64,000 nucleotides of DNA from Desulfoferula mesophila (GCF_037076455.1 NZ_AP028679.1:3859501-3923500); one strand, 5' to 3'. Positions 47,279-56,220 are shown, counted from the first letter of the stretch. The notes: a model not told the origin generated them from the letters alone. Made by a program: numbers and translations.

Positions 47279-49249
47279 CTACTTGGCCGAGGCCCTGGGG
47301 CTGCCCATGGGCACCCACTCCAAGGTGCTGCGCGAGTCGCAGCCGGGGATGGGGCTGCTGGTGGTTCCCTGCACCGGCACCAGAATCTCGGCCCTGGCCC
47401 TGAGGTCGCCCAGGAAGCCCTGCGCCGCCTGGCGGCGGGCCTCGGCCAGCAGGATCTCCTTGAACTGCTCGTGCTTGCTCTTCATCTCTTCGGGGTCGGC
47501 GGCCTGGCGTCCGGCCAGCACCGCGGCGGCGAAGATATCGCCCACCCGCACCGGCTGGGTCATCACCGGCTTTTTCTCCGGGCGCAGGAACAGCGCGCGC
47601 ACCAGGGCCGCGCTGCCGCTCACGTCCTTGATCTCGCCGCCCTGGGCCAGCCAGCCGGTCTGGCCGCTGCCGGGCATGCGGGTCAACTCGGCGGCGGGAT
47701 CCTTGACCTTGGCCAGATCGGTCAGCAGCTTGGCCGCCTCCGCCCGGGCCTTATCGGTGGCCAGCTGCTCTTCCACCGCCACCCGCACGTCTTCGGCCAC
47801 CTGGTCCAGGGGCTTGACGTGGGCGGGCACCCGTTCCTTGATTACCGCCACGATGGAGCCGTCGTTAAAGATCACCGCGGGCACCGGCTGGCCCTTGCCC
47901 AGATCCTTGGCCGCGGTAAAGAAGCCCTTGAGCCCGGGCAGGCCTTCCACCTTGCCGCCCTCGGCCACCTTGGGGCTGGTCTGCACCGAGCCGCCCTGCT
48001 GTTTGGCCAGCTTGGCCAGGCTCTCGCCCATGGCCAGCTTGTCGAAGGCGCGCTCGGCCGCGGCCTGGGCCAGGTTCTTGGCTTGGGTGTCCCCCAGGCG
48101 CCCCTTGATCTCCACCTTGACCTCTTCAAGGGGGGTCACCGAGGCCTGCTCGTGGCCGGTGACCTTGACCACGTGCCAGCCGAACTGGGTGCGCACCAGG
48201 CCGATCTCGCCGGGCTTCATCTTGAAGGCCAGCTCCTCGAAGGGGCCCACCATGGAGCCCCGGCGGAACCAGCCCAGGTCGCCGCCCTTGGGGGCGCTGG
48301 GGCCCTGGGAATACTTTTTGGCCAGGGCCGCGAAATCGGCCCCCTTCTTCTTGGCCAGGGCCATCACCTCTTCGGCCTTTTTCTTGGCCGCCTCCACCTC
48401 GGCGGGCGAGGGCTTCTCGGGCAGGGTGATGAGAATGTGGCTGGCCTTGACCTGCTCGGGCTTGGAGTAGCGGTCGCGCTCCATGTCGTAGGTGTCGGCC
48501 ACGTCGCGATCGCTGATCTTGACCTGGTCGCGCTGGGCGCTGACCGGGAACACCAGATAGTCGAAGGTCACGGTGGCCGGAGCCATGTAGGCGCTTTGGT
48601 TCTTCTGGTAGTAGTCCTTGATCTGCTGCTCGGTGGCCTTGACTTCCTTGCGGTAGTCCTCGGGCTTGAACAGGCGGTAGACTCCCTTGACCTTGGCCAG
48701 GCGGCGGGACATGACGTCGTTCACCTCCTGGGGGGTCACCTGGCCGGCGCCGGCCACCAGGGCGGCCAGCTTTTCCATGCGCAGTTCCTGGCGCAGCCCG
48801 GCCTCGTAGTCGGCGGGGGTCAGGCGGTTGCGCTCCAGGATGATCCGGTAGAGGCGCTCGTCGAAGCGGCCGTCCTTTTGGAACATGGGGGTGGAAGCCA
48901 CCCGCGCGGCCACCTCCTGGTTGCTCACCTGCACGGCCAACTGGTTGGCCGCCTGGGTGAGTAGCACCTGGTCCACCAACTGGTCCAGGGCCTGCTGGCG
49001 CAGGTTGAGCAGGGGGGCCACCTGGTCGAACTGGGCTCCGAAGCGCTGCTTGCCCTGCTCCATCAGGTTGGCGTAGACCTCCGAGGCCCTGGCCTCGGAG
49101 ATGGTCTCCCCGTTGACCTTGACCGCCACGCGGGCCGGTCCTTCGCCGTAGTTGTAAACGCCCCAACTCAGGGCGAAAGCCAGGGCGATGGCGCCCAATA
49201 GGATTTTGATCATCCAGTTGCCGGCGTGCTTGCGCATCAATTGCAGCAT
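47279..49249 (-). CDS. ppiD: PpiD-like membrane-anchored peptidyl-prolyl isomerase
   Basis: 656 residues. One N-terminal membrane helix (MIKILLGAIALAFALSWGVY), a SurA/PpiD-type N-terminal chaperone region (GETISEARASEVYANLMEQG), a parvulin domain around residues 265-365 with VKASHILITLPEKPS, GDLGWFRRGSMVGPFEELAF and TQFGWHVVKV, and a degenerate second parvulin-like region. It assists folding of exported proteins at the periplasmic face of the inner membrane. ATG at 49249 is chosen because the charged LMRKHAGN precedes the anchor; a frame to 49297 is open. First gene of its operon. Confidence 0.92.
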   Translation of the reverse strand: MLQLMRKHAGNWMIKILLGAIALAFALSWGVYNYGEGPARVAVKVNGETISEARASEVYANLMEQGKQRFGAQFDQVAPLLNLRQQALDQLVDQVLLTQAANQLAVQVSNQEVAARVASTPMFQKDGRFDERLYRIILERNRLTPADYEAGLRQELRMEKLAALVAGAGQVTPQEVNDVMSRRLAKVKGVYRLFKPEDYRKEVKATEQQIKDYYQKNQSAYMAPATVTFDYLVFPVSAQRDQVKISDRDVADTYDMERDRYSKPEQVKASHILITLPEKPSPAEVEAAKKKAEEVMALAKKKGADFAALAKKYSQGPSAPKGGDLGWFRRGSMVGPFEELAFKMKPGEIGLVRTQFGWHVVKVTGHEQASVTPLEEVKVEIKGRLGDTQAKNLAQAAAERAFDKLAMGESLAKLAKQQGGSVQTSPKVAEGGKVEGLPGLKGFFTAAKDLGKGQPVPAVIFNDGSIVAVIKERVPAHVKPLDQVAEDVRVAVEEQLATDKARAEAAKLLTDLAKVKDPAAELTRMPGSGQTGWLAQGGEIKDVSGSAALVRALFLRPEKKPVMTQPVRVGDIFAAAVLAGRQAADPEEMKSKHEQFKEILLAEARRQAAQGFLGDLRARAEILVPVQGTTSSPIPGCDSRSTLEWVPMGSPRASAK

Positions 49250-49306
49250 GGCAGGTGGTCTCCCGCTGGTTTTCCAATTCTCTCGGGCCGTTATCAATAG
49301 AGGCCA

Positions 49307-49335
49307 AAGCTATCACGCCGTAGCCTCTCAGTCAA
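49307..49335 (-). promoter_or_regulatory. Possible promoter of the ppiD operon
   Basis: TTGACT (49330-49335), 17 bases, TAGCTT (49307-49312) on the minus strand. Good -35, poor -10. Divergent from the strong promoter at 49359. Confidence 0.4.
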
Positions 49336-49358
49336 CGCGCAGAGGACGCATCCTGTGC

Positions 49359-49387
49359 TTGGCCCCGGCGCGCACCTGGCATATAAT
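49359..49387 (+). promoter_or_regulatory. Promoter of the 49425 operon
   Basis: TTGGCC (49359-49364), exactly 17 bases, then a perfect TATAAT (49382-49387). The ATG follows 37 bases later with AAGGAG between. Confidence 0.8.
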
Positions 49388-49424
49388 TGCCCAACTTCCC
49401 ATGGACTAAGGAGCAGCACCACCC

Positions 49425-49847
49425 ATGGCCCGTCGCACCGACATCTGTGCCCAACAGTTGCCCACCGTGGCCATGTCCCTGGTGGATGCAGGAAGCCTTG
49501 CCCCCCTAACCTCCGATGCCACCGTTCGTTTGCACACCGTTACCAAGACCGGGGTCGAGCTGATCCTCAAGCGGCCTTTTATCGACGGATCCCACGTGCT
49601 TATGGACGTACACAACATCACCCAGAAGTTGATCCAGGTGACCTTGCCCGGCGGGGAGGGCGAGGCGCCGGAAGGCCTGCGCCTTTGGGGAGACGTGGTG
49701 CGTTTCAACCGCCTGGAAGGGGCCGAGGGGCCCTGCTTTTTGGTGGAGCTGGCCTGGATCAAAGACAAGCCGGCCAGAGACGTCCGCCAGCGCCTGCTCA
49801 AGCGTCTGGGACGTTTGAACAGGAGCGGTGGGGAGCGGGCCTCCTGA
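49425..49847 (+). CDS. Unknown protein, PilZ-like features
   Basis: 140 residues. The middle (TVTKTGVELILKRPFIDGSH, then LRLWGDVVRFNRLEGAE and FLVELAWI) has the rhythm of a PilZ beta-barrel, but the N-terminal RxxxR that binds cyclic-di-GMP is not evident, so ligand binding is doubtful. No signal peptide. Its stop overlaps the next ATG by one base (TGATG). Confidence 0.6.
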   Translation: MARRTDICAQQLPTVAMSLVDAGSLAPLTSDATVRLHTVTKTGVELILKRPFIDGSHVLMDVHNITQKLIQVTLPGGEGEAPEGLRLWGDVVRFNRLEGAEGPCFLVELAWIKDKPARDVRQRLLKRLGRLNRSGGERAS

Positions 49848-50833
49848 TGTTCCGCCGTTTTCCGGTCCTGTTTCTTTGCCTCGCCGCCCTTTGCCTGACG
49901 GCCCCCTTCGCCTGGGCCGCCCCAAAGCAAGAATTTTATTTCCGGGTGCTGGACAGCCACGACCGGCTGATCAAGGACGCCCGCATGGAGGTCACGCCCC
50001 TGGCCGGAAAGCCGGAGGGAGGCCCCGGCTTCTCCATGGACAAGGACGGGGTGATCCGCCTGTGGTGGCTGCCCCGGGGCCAGGAGGCCATACCGGGAGC
50101 CAGCGACCAGGTGATTCGCTGGACCAGCGCCTTTCACTGGCGCATCAGCGCGCCCGGCTTTCTTGCCGCCGTGGGCACCATCAACCGGCAGTCCACCACC
50201 CGCACCATGTCCGACCCCCTCTTGGCCAAGCTGAACCAGGACCCCGACACCGTGGCCCACGGCGAAAACGTGCTTTTGCGCCGCCCGGAGGAGATGTTCG
50301 CCTGGGATCCCAAGGCCCATCCCCCCAGCGGCCCCTTGAGCCAGGCCTGCGGGAAGCTGCACCTCAAGGAGGCCCGGGTGGCCCGCCGCCTGGGGGCCTC
50401 TTTCGCCTGGCCCGCCTTCGACCTCAAGGGCGACACCCTGGAGATCCATTTCGATTGGGTGGGGGCTCCCTGGGGCAACCAGGCCCAGGCCCCGCTCACC
50501 GGCAAGGTGGCTCTCTTGACCGGCCTGCCCCTGATGATCGCCGTGGGCCAGGACCTGCCCCCCCTGCCCCAGGTGAAAAACCTGCGCCTGGTCTTCCACA
50601 GCTCCATCTCCCCGCCGGACGACCCCTACGCCATGCCGACGCCCGCCCAGGTCATCATGCAAGCCCCGCTCAGCGAGGTGCGCCGCCTGGGCCAAGGGGA
50701 GACGGGCGCCCGTGAATTCATGGCCGCCCACCCACCCCGGATGGAAGGCGGCCCCCCGCCCGCTAAAAAGCCCGCGCGCGAGGCGCAGACCGCTCCCAAG
50801 CCGGGCCCGCCCCAGGGGAAGAAGCAGCCATGA
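49847..50833 (+). CDS. Unknown secreted protein
   Basis: 328 residues. Signal peptide MFRRFPVLFLCLAALCLTAP up to AWA (about residue 24), then a mature part starting with beta-rich FYFRVLDSHDRLIKDARMEV, reminiscent of carboxypeptidase-regulatory folds, and a Pro/Lys-rich low-complexity tail (about 290-328). Located between two coupled small genes in one operon. No family recognised. Confidence 0.75.
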   Translation: MFRRFPVLFLCLAALCLTAPFAWAAPKQEFYFRVLDSHDRLIKDARMEVTPLAGKPEGGPGFSMDKDGVIRLWWLPRGQEAIPGASDQVIRWTSAFHWRISAPGFLAAVGTINRQSTTRTMSDPLLAKLNQDPDTVAHGENVLLRRPEEMFAWDPKAHPPSGPLSQACGKLHLKEARVARRLGASFAWPAFDLKGDTLEIHFDWVGAPWGNQAQAPLTGKVALLTGLPLMIAVGQDLPPLPQVKNLRLVFHSSISPPDDPYAMPTPAQVIMQAPLSEVRRLGQGETGAREFMAAHPPRMEGGPPPAKKPAREAQTAPKPGPPQGKKQP

Positions 50834-51099
50834 AGCAAGACGTACTGCAAAAGGCCCACCTGCTCTATGAACTAGAAGGCCGCCGCCTAGAGAGCCTGCT
50901 GGAGCGCGACCCCACCTACAGCGGGGTGCTGGAGCGCCTGACCCAGGCCGAGCGCCGCCTGGCGGGCAACGACCAGGCCGGAGCCCAGGCCATGGCCGAG
51001 GCCCGAGCCCTGCTCTTGGAGATGGCCCGGGAGACCAGCTTCAAGATGGGCTACCTCCTGGCCCACGACTATCCCCTGGAAGAGGCGTTCGGCATCTGA
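50830..51099 (+). CDS. Unknown small helical protein
   Basis: 89 residues, nearly all helix-forming, with a likely coiled coil (LLYELEGRRLESLLERDPTY and onward). Overlaps the preceding gene by four bases (ATGA). No cysteines, no signal. Unknown function; probably works with the upstream operon genes. Confidence 0.7.
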   Translation: MKQDVLQKAHLLYELEGRRLESLLERDPTYSGVLERLTQAERRLAGNDQAGAQAMAEARALLLEMARETSFKMGYLLAHDYPLEEAFGI

Positions 51100-51133
51100 T
51101 CGCCGCCCATCTGCCTGGCCGAGGAAACAACCC

Positions 51134-51622
51134 ATGTCCTATGGCATCGAACCCATGCTCCCGGAACACGGCCCGGCGGTGCTGGCCGTACTGAATCATC
51201 ACATCTCCAGCGGGTTCGCCGCCTATCCCAGCACCCCCCTGCCCAACGAGGCCTGGGGGCGTTTCATGCAGGCCTTGGGCGGCTACCCGGCCTACGTGGT
51301 CAAGCACCAGGCCGAGGTGGTGGATTTCGGCGCGCTCAAGCCCTATCTCATGCCCGACACCCTGGCCCGCACCGCCGAGGTGAGCTATTTCATCCTGCCC
51401 GGGCACACCGGCCAGGGCCTGGGAGCGCGCTTGTTGGACACCCTCATCGGCGAGGCTCGGGCCAGGGGCGTAGACAACCTGCTGGCCAACGTTTCCTCGC
51501 TCAACGAGGGCAGCCTGCGCTTTCATGAACGCCACGGCTTCGTGCAGGTGGGACGATTCCCCAAGGTGGGGCGCAAGTGGGACCAGGATTTCGATCTGAT
51601 CTGGTTGCAGAAGGCGCTGTAG
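51134..51622 (+). CDS. GNAT-family N-acetyltransferase
   Basis: 162 residues. Acetyl-CoA motif GHTGQGLGARLLDTLIGEAR (motif A, Q/R-x-x-G-x-G/A), N-terminal MLPEHGPAVLAVLN and NVSSLNEGSLRFHERHGFVQ (motif B, N-x-x-S/H-F-H-E). The layout resembles phosphinothricin acetyltransferase (PAT/YncA) relatives. Substrate unknown. It follows the previous gene by 34 bases and may be part of its operon. Confidence 0.88.
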   Translation: MSYGIEPMLPEHGPAVLAVLNHHISSGFAAYPSTPLPNEAWGRFMQALGGYPAYVVKHQAEVVDFGALKPYLMPDTLARTAEVSYFILPGHTGQGLGARLLDTLIGEARARGVDNLLANVSSLNEGSLRFHERHGFVQVGRFPKVGRKWDQDFDLIWLQKAL

Positions 51623-51660
51623 GTATCGCCCGGTTGCGGGACGGGAAGCCTTCTACCCAA

Positions 51661-51687
51661 CCTACGCGTTTTCCGAGATAGCGTAGG
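51661..51687 (+). terminator. Possible terminator after the GNAT gene
   Basis: Perfect 7-bp stem CCTACGC/GCGTAGG (51661-51667 with 51681-51687) with a 13-base loop, followed only by TCGCTTT. Weak. Confidence 0.4.
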
Positions 51688-51729
51688 TCGCTTTAAGCGC
51701 GGCCAAGCCCGACAATTCCCCCGGCACCC

Positions 51730-51764
51730 AAAAGAAACGCCCCGCCCGAAACCGGGCGGGGCGC
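51730..51764 (-). terminator. Terminator of the phenylacetate-CoA ligase gene
   Basis: GCGCCCCGCCCG pairs with CGGGCGGGGCGT around GTTT, then TTTCTTTT on the minus strand. About 20 bases past the stop at 51786. Confidence 0.85.
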
Positions 51765-51785
51765 TGATGATTCAAGCTTAGCGGT

Positions 51786-53084
51786 CTAGAGCTTGCGGGC
51801 GTCGAAGACCCGCTTGGCCTTGCCCTCGGAGCGCTCGATGCTCTTGGGCGGCACGGCGCGCACCTTGACCCCGATGCCGATGATGCCCCGGATGCGGCTC
51901 TCGATGTCCTTTTCCACCTCGCGCAGCTTTTCCTCGCCCAGGTCGTAGACCTCGGGCTTGGCTTCCACGTCCACGCTCAGGGCGTCCAGGTAGCCCTTCT
52001 TGCGGATGATCAGGACGTACTGGGGCTCCACCTCGGGAACCTCCAGGAGGATGGACTCTATCTGGCTGGGGAAGACGTTGACCCCGCTGATGATGAGCAT
52101 GTCGTCGGAGCGGCCGAAGACCTTCTTCATCTTGAGCAGGGTGCGCCCGCAGGAGCACTTCTCGCGCTTGAGCTCGGTGATGTCGCGGGTGCGGTAGCGG
52201 ATCATGGGCATGGCCCGCCGTTGGATGGCGGTGAACACCAGCTCGCCCTTTTCGCCCAGGGGCAGCACTTCCTCGGTGACCGGGTCGATGATCTCGGCCA
52301 GGATGTGGTCCTCGTTTACGTGCAGATAGCCGTCTTTGGCCGGGCAGGAGAAGGCGGTGCCCGGCCCGCCCAGCTCGGTGAGACCGTAGGCCTCGCAGGC
52401 GTCGATGCCCATGCGCTGCTCGATCTCGTCGCGCATCTCCACCGTCCAGGGCTCGGCCCCGAACACGCCCACCCTGAGCGGCAGCTCGCGGATGTCCACG
52501 CCCATGTCCGAGGCCTTCTCGGCGATGGTCAGGGCGTAGGATGGGGTGCTGAACAGCACCGTGGAGCCGAAGTCCTTCATCAGGGTTATCTGGCGTTCGG
52601 TCATGCCCGAAGAGGCGGGGATCACCGTGCAGCCCAGCTTTTCGGCCCCCTGGTGGAAGCCCAGGCCGCCGGTGAACAGGCCCAGGCCGTAGGCGTTCTG
52701 CACGATGTCGTCGCCGGTGATGCCCGCGGCGTCCATGTTGCGGGCCATGCACTCGGCCCACTGGTCCAGATCCTCGGCGGTGTAGGGGCCGGTGATGGGC
52801 TTGCCGGTGGTGCCCGAGGAGGCGTGCACCCGAACCACCTGGTTCATGGGCACCGCGCACAGGCCGAAGGGGTAGTTATCCCTCAGGTCGGTCTTTACCG
52901 TAAAGGGCAGGCGCCCCAGGTCCTCCAGGCTTTTCACGTCCTGGGGACTGACCCCCACCTCGTCGAATTTCTTTTTGTAAAAAGGAATTCGCTCGTAGAC
53001 CCAGGCCACGGTTTCCTTCAGCTTGTCCAGCTGAAAGGCCTGCATCTCGTCGGTGGACATGGTCTCGAATTTTTCGTCCCACAT
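51786..53084 (-). CDS. paaK: Phenylacetate-CoA ligase family protein
   Basis: 432 residues, a complete ANL-superfamily enzyme of the PaaK type: ATP loop HASSGTTGKPITGPY (about residue 90), AYGLTELGGPG (about 245), YRTRDIT (about 320) and the C-terminal hinge FGRSDDMLIISGVNVFPSQ. Activates an aryl or indole acetate to its CoA ester. In anaerobes several paralogues exist, including indoleacetate- and benzoate-related ones, so the acid is uncertain. Start ATG 53084 behind GGGAGGGA. Confidence 0.9.
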   Translation of the reverse strand: MWDEKFETMSTDEMQAFQLDKLKETVAWVYERIPFYKKKFDEVGVSPQDVKSLEDLGRLPFTVKTDLRDNYPFGLCAVPMNQVVRVHASSGTTGKPITGPYTAEDLDQWAECMARNMDAAGITGDDIVQNAYGLGLFTGGLGFHQGAEKLGCTVIPASSGMTERQITLMKDFGSTVLFSTPSYALTIAEKASDMGVDIRELPLRVGVFGAEPWTVEMRDEIEQRMGIDACEAYGLTELGGPGTAFSCPAKDGYLHVNEDHILAEIIDPVTEEVLPLGEKGELVFTAIQRRAMPMIRYRTRDITELKREKCSCGRTLLKMKKVFGRSDDMLIISGVNVFPSQIESILLEVPEVEPQYVLIIRKKGYLDALSVDVEAKPEVYDLGEEKLREVEKDIESRIRGIIGIGVKVRAVPPKSIERSEGKAKRVFDARKL

Positions 53085-53315
53085 AAACCAATCCCTCCCT
53101 GAGGCTGAAGGCGCGCAAGGGCCGTTTCGGCGACCCCCGGCCGCCCCAAAGCCCTGCGCCAAACAACTAGCGACTACTAACCCCTCTGGGCTTTTTTAGC
53201 ACAGCGGCCAAGAAATGAGCAAGCTACTTTTTAGCTAAATTGTAACTTCGCGGCCCCGGAACCAAAGTGGCATCCTTCATAATAATGTGATTGTTTTCCA
53301 ACGTTTACGCGGAAA

Positions 53316-54644
53316 CTACCCGTCGAGGCCTTTTCCTTGCAGATTCGCGGCGTTGGCCATGAGCGCGGCCACCGGCTCCAGGCCGTAGGCGCTATGCTGC
53401 TCGATGGCCTTGAGCACAGAACCGCCGCCGGTGAAGAAGTAGTATTGCGCGTTGTCCAGCACCGACAGATACAGGCCGGGGCACAGGTCCTTGAACTCCT
53501 GCAGGGTGTCGCCGCCGCCGTAGAGCTTGGCCGCCGCCCGGTTGGCGTCGATGGTGGTGTCCAGGGCCCGGCTGCCATCGGTGAAGTGGGGGGTGAAGCC
53601 CATCACCGCGTTGACGAAGATGCTGGCCGCCTGGCCCAGGGCCAAGGCCACCGCCGGGGCTTCGAAGCTCTTGGGGTCGATGTCCAACACGTAGCCCAGC
53701 TCCATGCCCGGCTTCAGCTCGCTCAGGGCCCGGGTGCGGTACTTGCCCTCCTCGCGGCCCAAGATGTCGCTTTCCACGATGTAGGGCAGCTCGATGATCT
53801 TGCCCGCCTCGGCGTCGGCGGTCACCAGGTCCCGGGCCGCGGCGATGTCCTCCTCGGCCACCCCGGCGATCTTCACCCCGTACTTGGCGCACAGATAGGT
53901 ATTGTAGATCACCCCGCCCAGGATGAGGCGGTCCACCTGCTGATACAGGGCCTGCAAGGGGCCGATCTTGGTGTCGTACTTGGCCCCGGCCACCACCCCC
54001 ACAAAGGGCCGGGCCGGGTTGAGCACCAGCTCCAGATGGCGCATCTCGTCTTGCAACAGATAGCCCGCGTAGGAGGGCAGGTGCTTGGTCACGTCGAAGG
54101 TGGAGGCGTGGGGCTGCCAGGAGCCGAAGGCGTCGTTGACGTACACGTCGGCCAGCCCGGCCAGCTGCAGGGCGAAGTCCTCGCGGGCCTCCCCCTTGGC
54201 CTCCTCGCCCGCGAACCAGCGGGTGTTGGGCAGATAGATGCCCGCGATCTCGCCCTCGCGCAGGCGGCGGATGTTGTGGTTGATGCTGGTGTCGATGGCC
54301 GTGATGCCCTGTTCCCCGGCCGGGAAGGAGGGCACCTCGATCTTCACGTGCAGCTTGCTCTCCAGGTAGGCCACGATGGGCTCCACCCCGCTGTCGGCGC
54401 TCACCTTGATCGTGCCGGCCTTCTTGTCCCGGGGGCGGCCCACGTGGGTCATCATGATGGGCTTGCCCCCCTGGGCCACGATGTAGAACAGGGTGCCCAG
54501 GGTGCGGTCGATGCGGAAGGGGTCGTTGATGATCCCCTTCTTGACCACGTTGTGGTCGAAGCGCACCAAGACCACCTTGTCCCTCAGCGAGGCCTGCTGC
54601 ACCAGGGGCAGCCTCTGATCCAAACTAGCCAACTCCATGGCCAC
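53316..54644 (-). CDS. pgk: Divergent phosphoglycerate kinase
   Basis: 442 residues, against about 390-400 for typical PGK. Recognisable PGK blocks: VVLVRFDHNV (usually RVDFNVP), MTHVGRPRDKK, NTRWFAGEE, VYVNDAFGSWQPHAST, VGVVAGAKYDTKIG, LYGGGDTLQEF and FFTGGGSVLKAIE. Two nucleotide-site motifs are altered: WNGPMGVFE is replaced by VNAVMGFTPH, and STGGGA by FTGGGS. It may still act in glycolysis/gluconeogenesis, or be a specialised paralogue. ATG at 54644 (a second ATG two codons later is possible). Confidence 0.8.
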   Translation of the reverse strand: MAMELASLDQRLPLVQQASLRDKVVLVRFDHNVVKKGIINDPFRIDRTLGTLFYIVAQGGKPIMMTHVGRPRDKKAGTIKVSADSGVEPIVAYLESKLHVKIEVPSFPAGEQGITAIDTSINHNIRRLREGEIAGIYLPNTRWFAGEEAKGEAREDFALQLAGLADVYVNDAFGSWQPHASTFDVTKHLPSYAGYLLQDEMRHLELVLNPARPFVGVVAGAKYDTKIGPLQALYQQVDRLILGGVIYNTYLCAKYGVKIAGVAEEDIAAARDLVTADAEAGKIIELPYIVESDILGREEGKYRTRALSELKPGMELGYVLDIDPKSFEAPAVALALGQAASIFVNAVMGFTPHFTDGSRALDTTIDANRAAAKLYGGGDTLQEFKDLCPGLYLSVLDNAQYYFFTGGGSVLKAIEQHSAYGLEPVAALMANAANLQGKGLDG

Positions 54645-54797
54645 CTTCTCCTTGTCGGCCCCTTCGGGCGGGGCGTCGCGCGCGGTTGGTTGGGTTTACC
54701 CCATCATTGTAATGCAAGCGCCCGGCCCAGCGAAGCGCATACGCAACGGATACGCCCGGCAACGCGGCTATCGGCCACCTGGCCAAGCCGGCCGGGC

Positions 54798-54830
54798 AAA
54801 AAAATAAGGCCCCGCCCTGTGGGCGAGACC
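54798..54830 (-). terminator. Terminator of the 55-residue membrane protein gene
   Basis: 10-bp stem with GT pairs (54808-54817 with 54821-54830), three-base loop, followed by TTATTTTTTT on the minus strand. Confidence 0.85.
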
Positions 54831-54854
54831 CCCTAACCAAACCCCGCTTGGGGC

Positions 54855-55022
54855 TCAGGCGTCGAGCTTTTTGATGCGGTCGCCGGCCACGGCCATGGCC
54901 AGCACCGAGATGATGAACATGGGGAAGGTCACCCAGAAGCGCTCCAAGCTGCTGGCCAGGATGTAGAGCCCCGTGAAAACCGCCGAACCTATCAAGCCGT
55001 AAACCACCTGCATCGTTTTCAT
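54855..55022 (-). CDS. Small membrane protein
   Basis: 55 residues starting MKTMQVVYGLIGSAVFTGLY, with two hydrophobic helices (about 5-20 and 28-45) and a charged end DRIKKLDA. Start ATG 55022 is fixed by AAGGAGG eight bases upstream; a longer frame to 55067 is rejected. Unknown function. Confidence 0.7.
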   Translation of the reverse strand: MKTMQVVYGLIGSAVFTGLYILASSLERFWVTFPMFIISVLAMAVAGDRIKKLDA

Positions 55023-55073
55023 GGGGCCGCCTCCTTGCTCCGGTTGTTCTTGCTTACCTATGACCATAGCACA

Positions 55074-56171
55074 TTAGCGCCCCGTCTCCAAAAGCACCCG
55101 CCCCCCCACGGGCATAAGCAGCACCCGGCCGCGCCACTGGGGATGCTTGGCCACGTAGTTATTTATGTCCTGGGCGGGCCAGGCGGCGGGGCCGTCGCCC
55201 AGATCGAGCACTCCCCACTGGGTGGGCACCAGGCGCCGCGCCCCCAGATCGGCGAAGGCTTGGAACAGCTCGGGCACGTCCATGTGGGCGTAGTGCATGA
55301 ACCAGCGCGGCTGGTAGGCCCCGGCCCCCAACAGCGCCAGGTCGATGTCCGGCCAGCGGCGGCCGATCTCCTTGAAGCCCTTGAAGTAGCCGCTGTCCCC
55401 GCCGTAGTAGATTTTCTCCCCGCCCCGCTCCAGCATCCACGAGCCCCACAGGCTCTCGTTGTAGCCCTGGCCCAGGCGGCGGCTCCAGTGCTGGGTGGGC
55501 AGGAAGGTGAAGGTGGCGCCGCCCACCTCCGTGCTCTGCCACCAGTCCAGCTCCCGCACCTGTTTGGCCCCCATCTCCCGGAGCAGCTCCCCCAGGCCCA
55601 GTGGGCACAGGAACAGCGCCTCCCGCCCGGCCAGGGCGGCCACCGAGTCGGAATCCAGGTGGTCGTAGTGGTTGTGGCTGATGAGCACCACCACCCCCCG
55701 GGGCAGGGCCCGGGGCCCGAAGGCCGGGGGCACCAGGCGGCTCACTATGGCCGCCCTTTGGGAGAAAAAGGGATCGGTGATCACCACCTGGCCGCCCCAC
55801 TGCACCACGTAGGTGGCATGGCCCACCCAGGTCAGGCTGGCCGGGGCCGCCGGGTCGCGCAGATAGGCCCCGTCGTTGGCCACGGTGGGGGTGGGAAAGT
55901 CCGCGTCGTTCAGGTCGCCCAGGCTGGAGCGGCTAAGCCACCAGCGAAAGAGGTCCCAGCTGGACTTGTCTTGGGGCAGCCAGGGATTGAAATAGCGGCC
56001 CTCGGCGTCCTGGTGGGGGGCGTGGAGTTTGGCCGGATCGGTGGCGGTCACGGTCTTATGCCAGGCGGCTTCGTCAAAGGGCTTGGGGCTCAGGCACCCC
56101 ACCCCCAACAAGAGCAGGGCCATCGCCAGCCCCGTGCCCAGGCGGCGGCGTATGCGGGCGTAGTTGCACAT
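55074..56171 (-). CDS. Lipoprotein metallo-beta-lactamase, NAPE-PLD-like
   Basis: 365 residues. Lipoprotein signal with LGVGC lipobox (C at about 26). MBL fold: WVGHATYVVQWGGQVVITDP, ISHNHYDHLD, LPTQHWSRR, YYGGDSGYF and the late MDVPELFQAF. This is the pattern of N-acyl-phosphatidylethanolamine phospholipase D and its bacterial relatives, often outer-membrane attached. A phospholipid phosphodiesterase role is plausible but not proven. 51 bases separate it from the small membrane protein gene downstream. Confidence 0.85.
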   Translation of the reverse strand: MCNYARIRRRLGTGLAMALLLLGVGCLSPKPFDEAAWHKTVTATDPAKLHAPHQDAEGRYFNPWLPQDKSSWDLFRWWLSRSSLGDLNDADFPTPTVANDGAYLRDPAAPASLTWVGHATYVVQWGGQVVITDPFFSQRAAIVSRLVPPAFGPRALPRGVVVLISHNHYDHLDSDSVAALAGREALFLCPLGLGELLREMGAKQVRELDWWQSTEVGGATFTFLPTQHWSRRLGQGYNESLWGSWMLERGGEKIYYGGDSGYFKGFKEIGRRWPDIDLALLGAGAYQPRWFMHYAHMDVPELFQAFADLGARRLVPTQWGVLDLGDGPAAWPAQDINNYVAKHPQWRGRVLLMPVGGRVLLETGR

Positions 56172-56220
56172 AATTTATACAATGACCCGGATCGCGAACT
56201 TAGGCAATAGCCAAGCCGCC

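Noticed and set aside
47002-48964. Plus-strand frames antisense to ppiD and trmO
   Set aside because: No family features; ppiD and trmO explain the region.
53231-53578. Short minus-strand frame overlapping the 3' end of pgk
   Set aside because: Out of frame with pgk, Arg/Pro/Ser-rich and without ribosome site.
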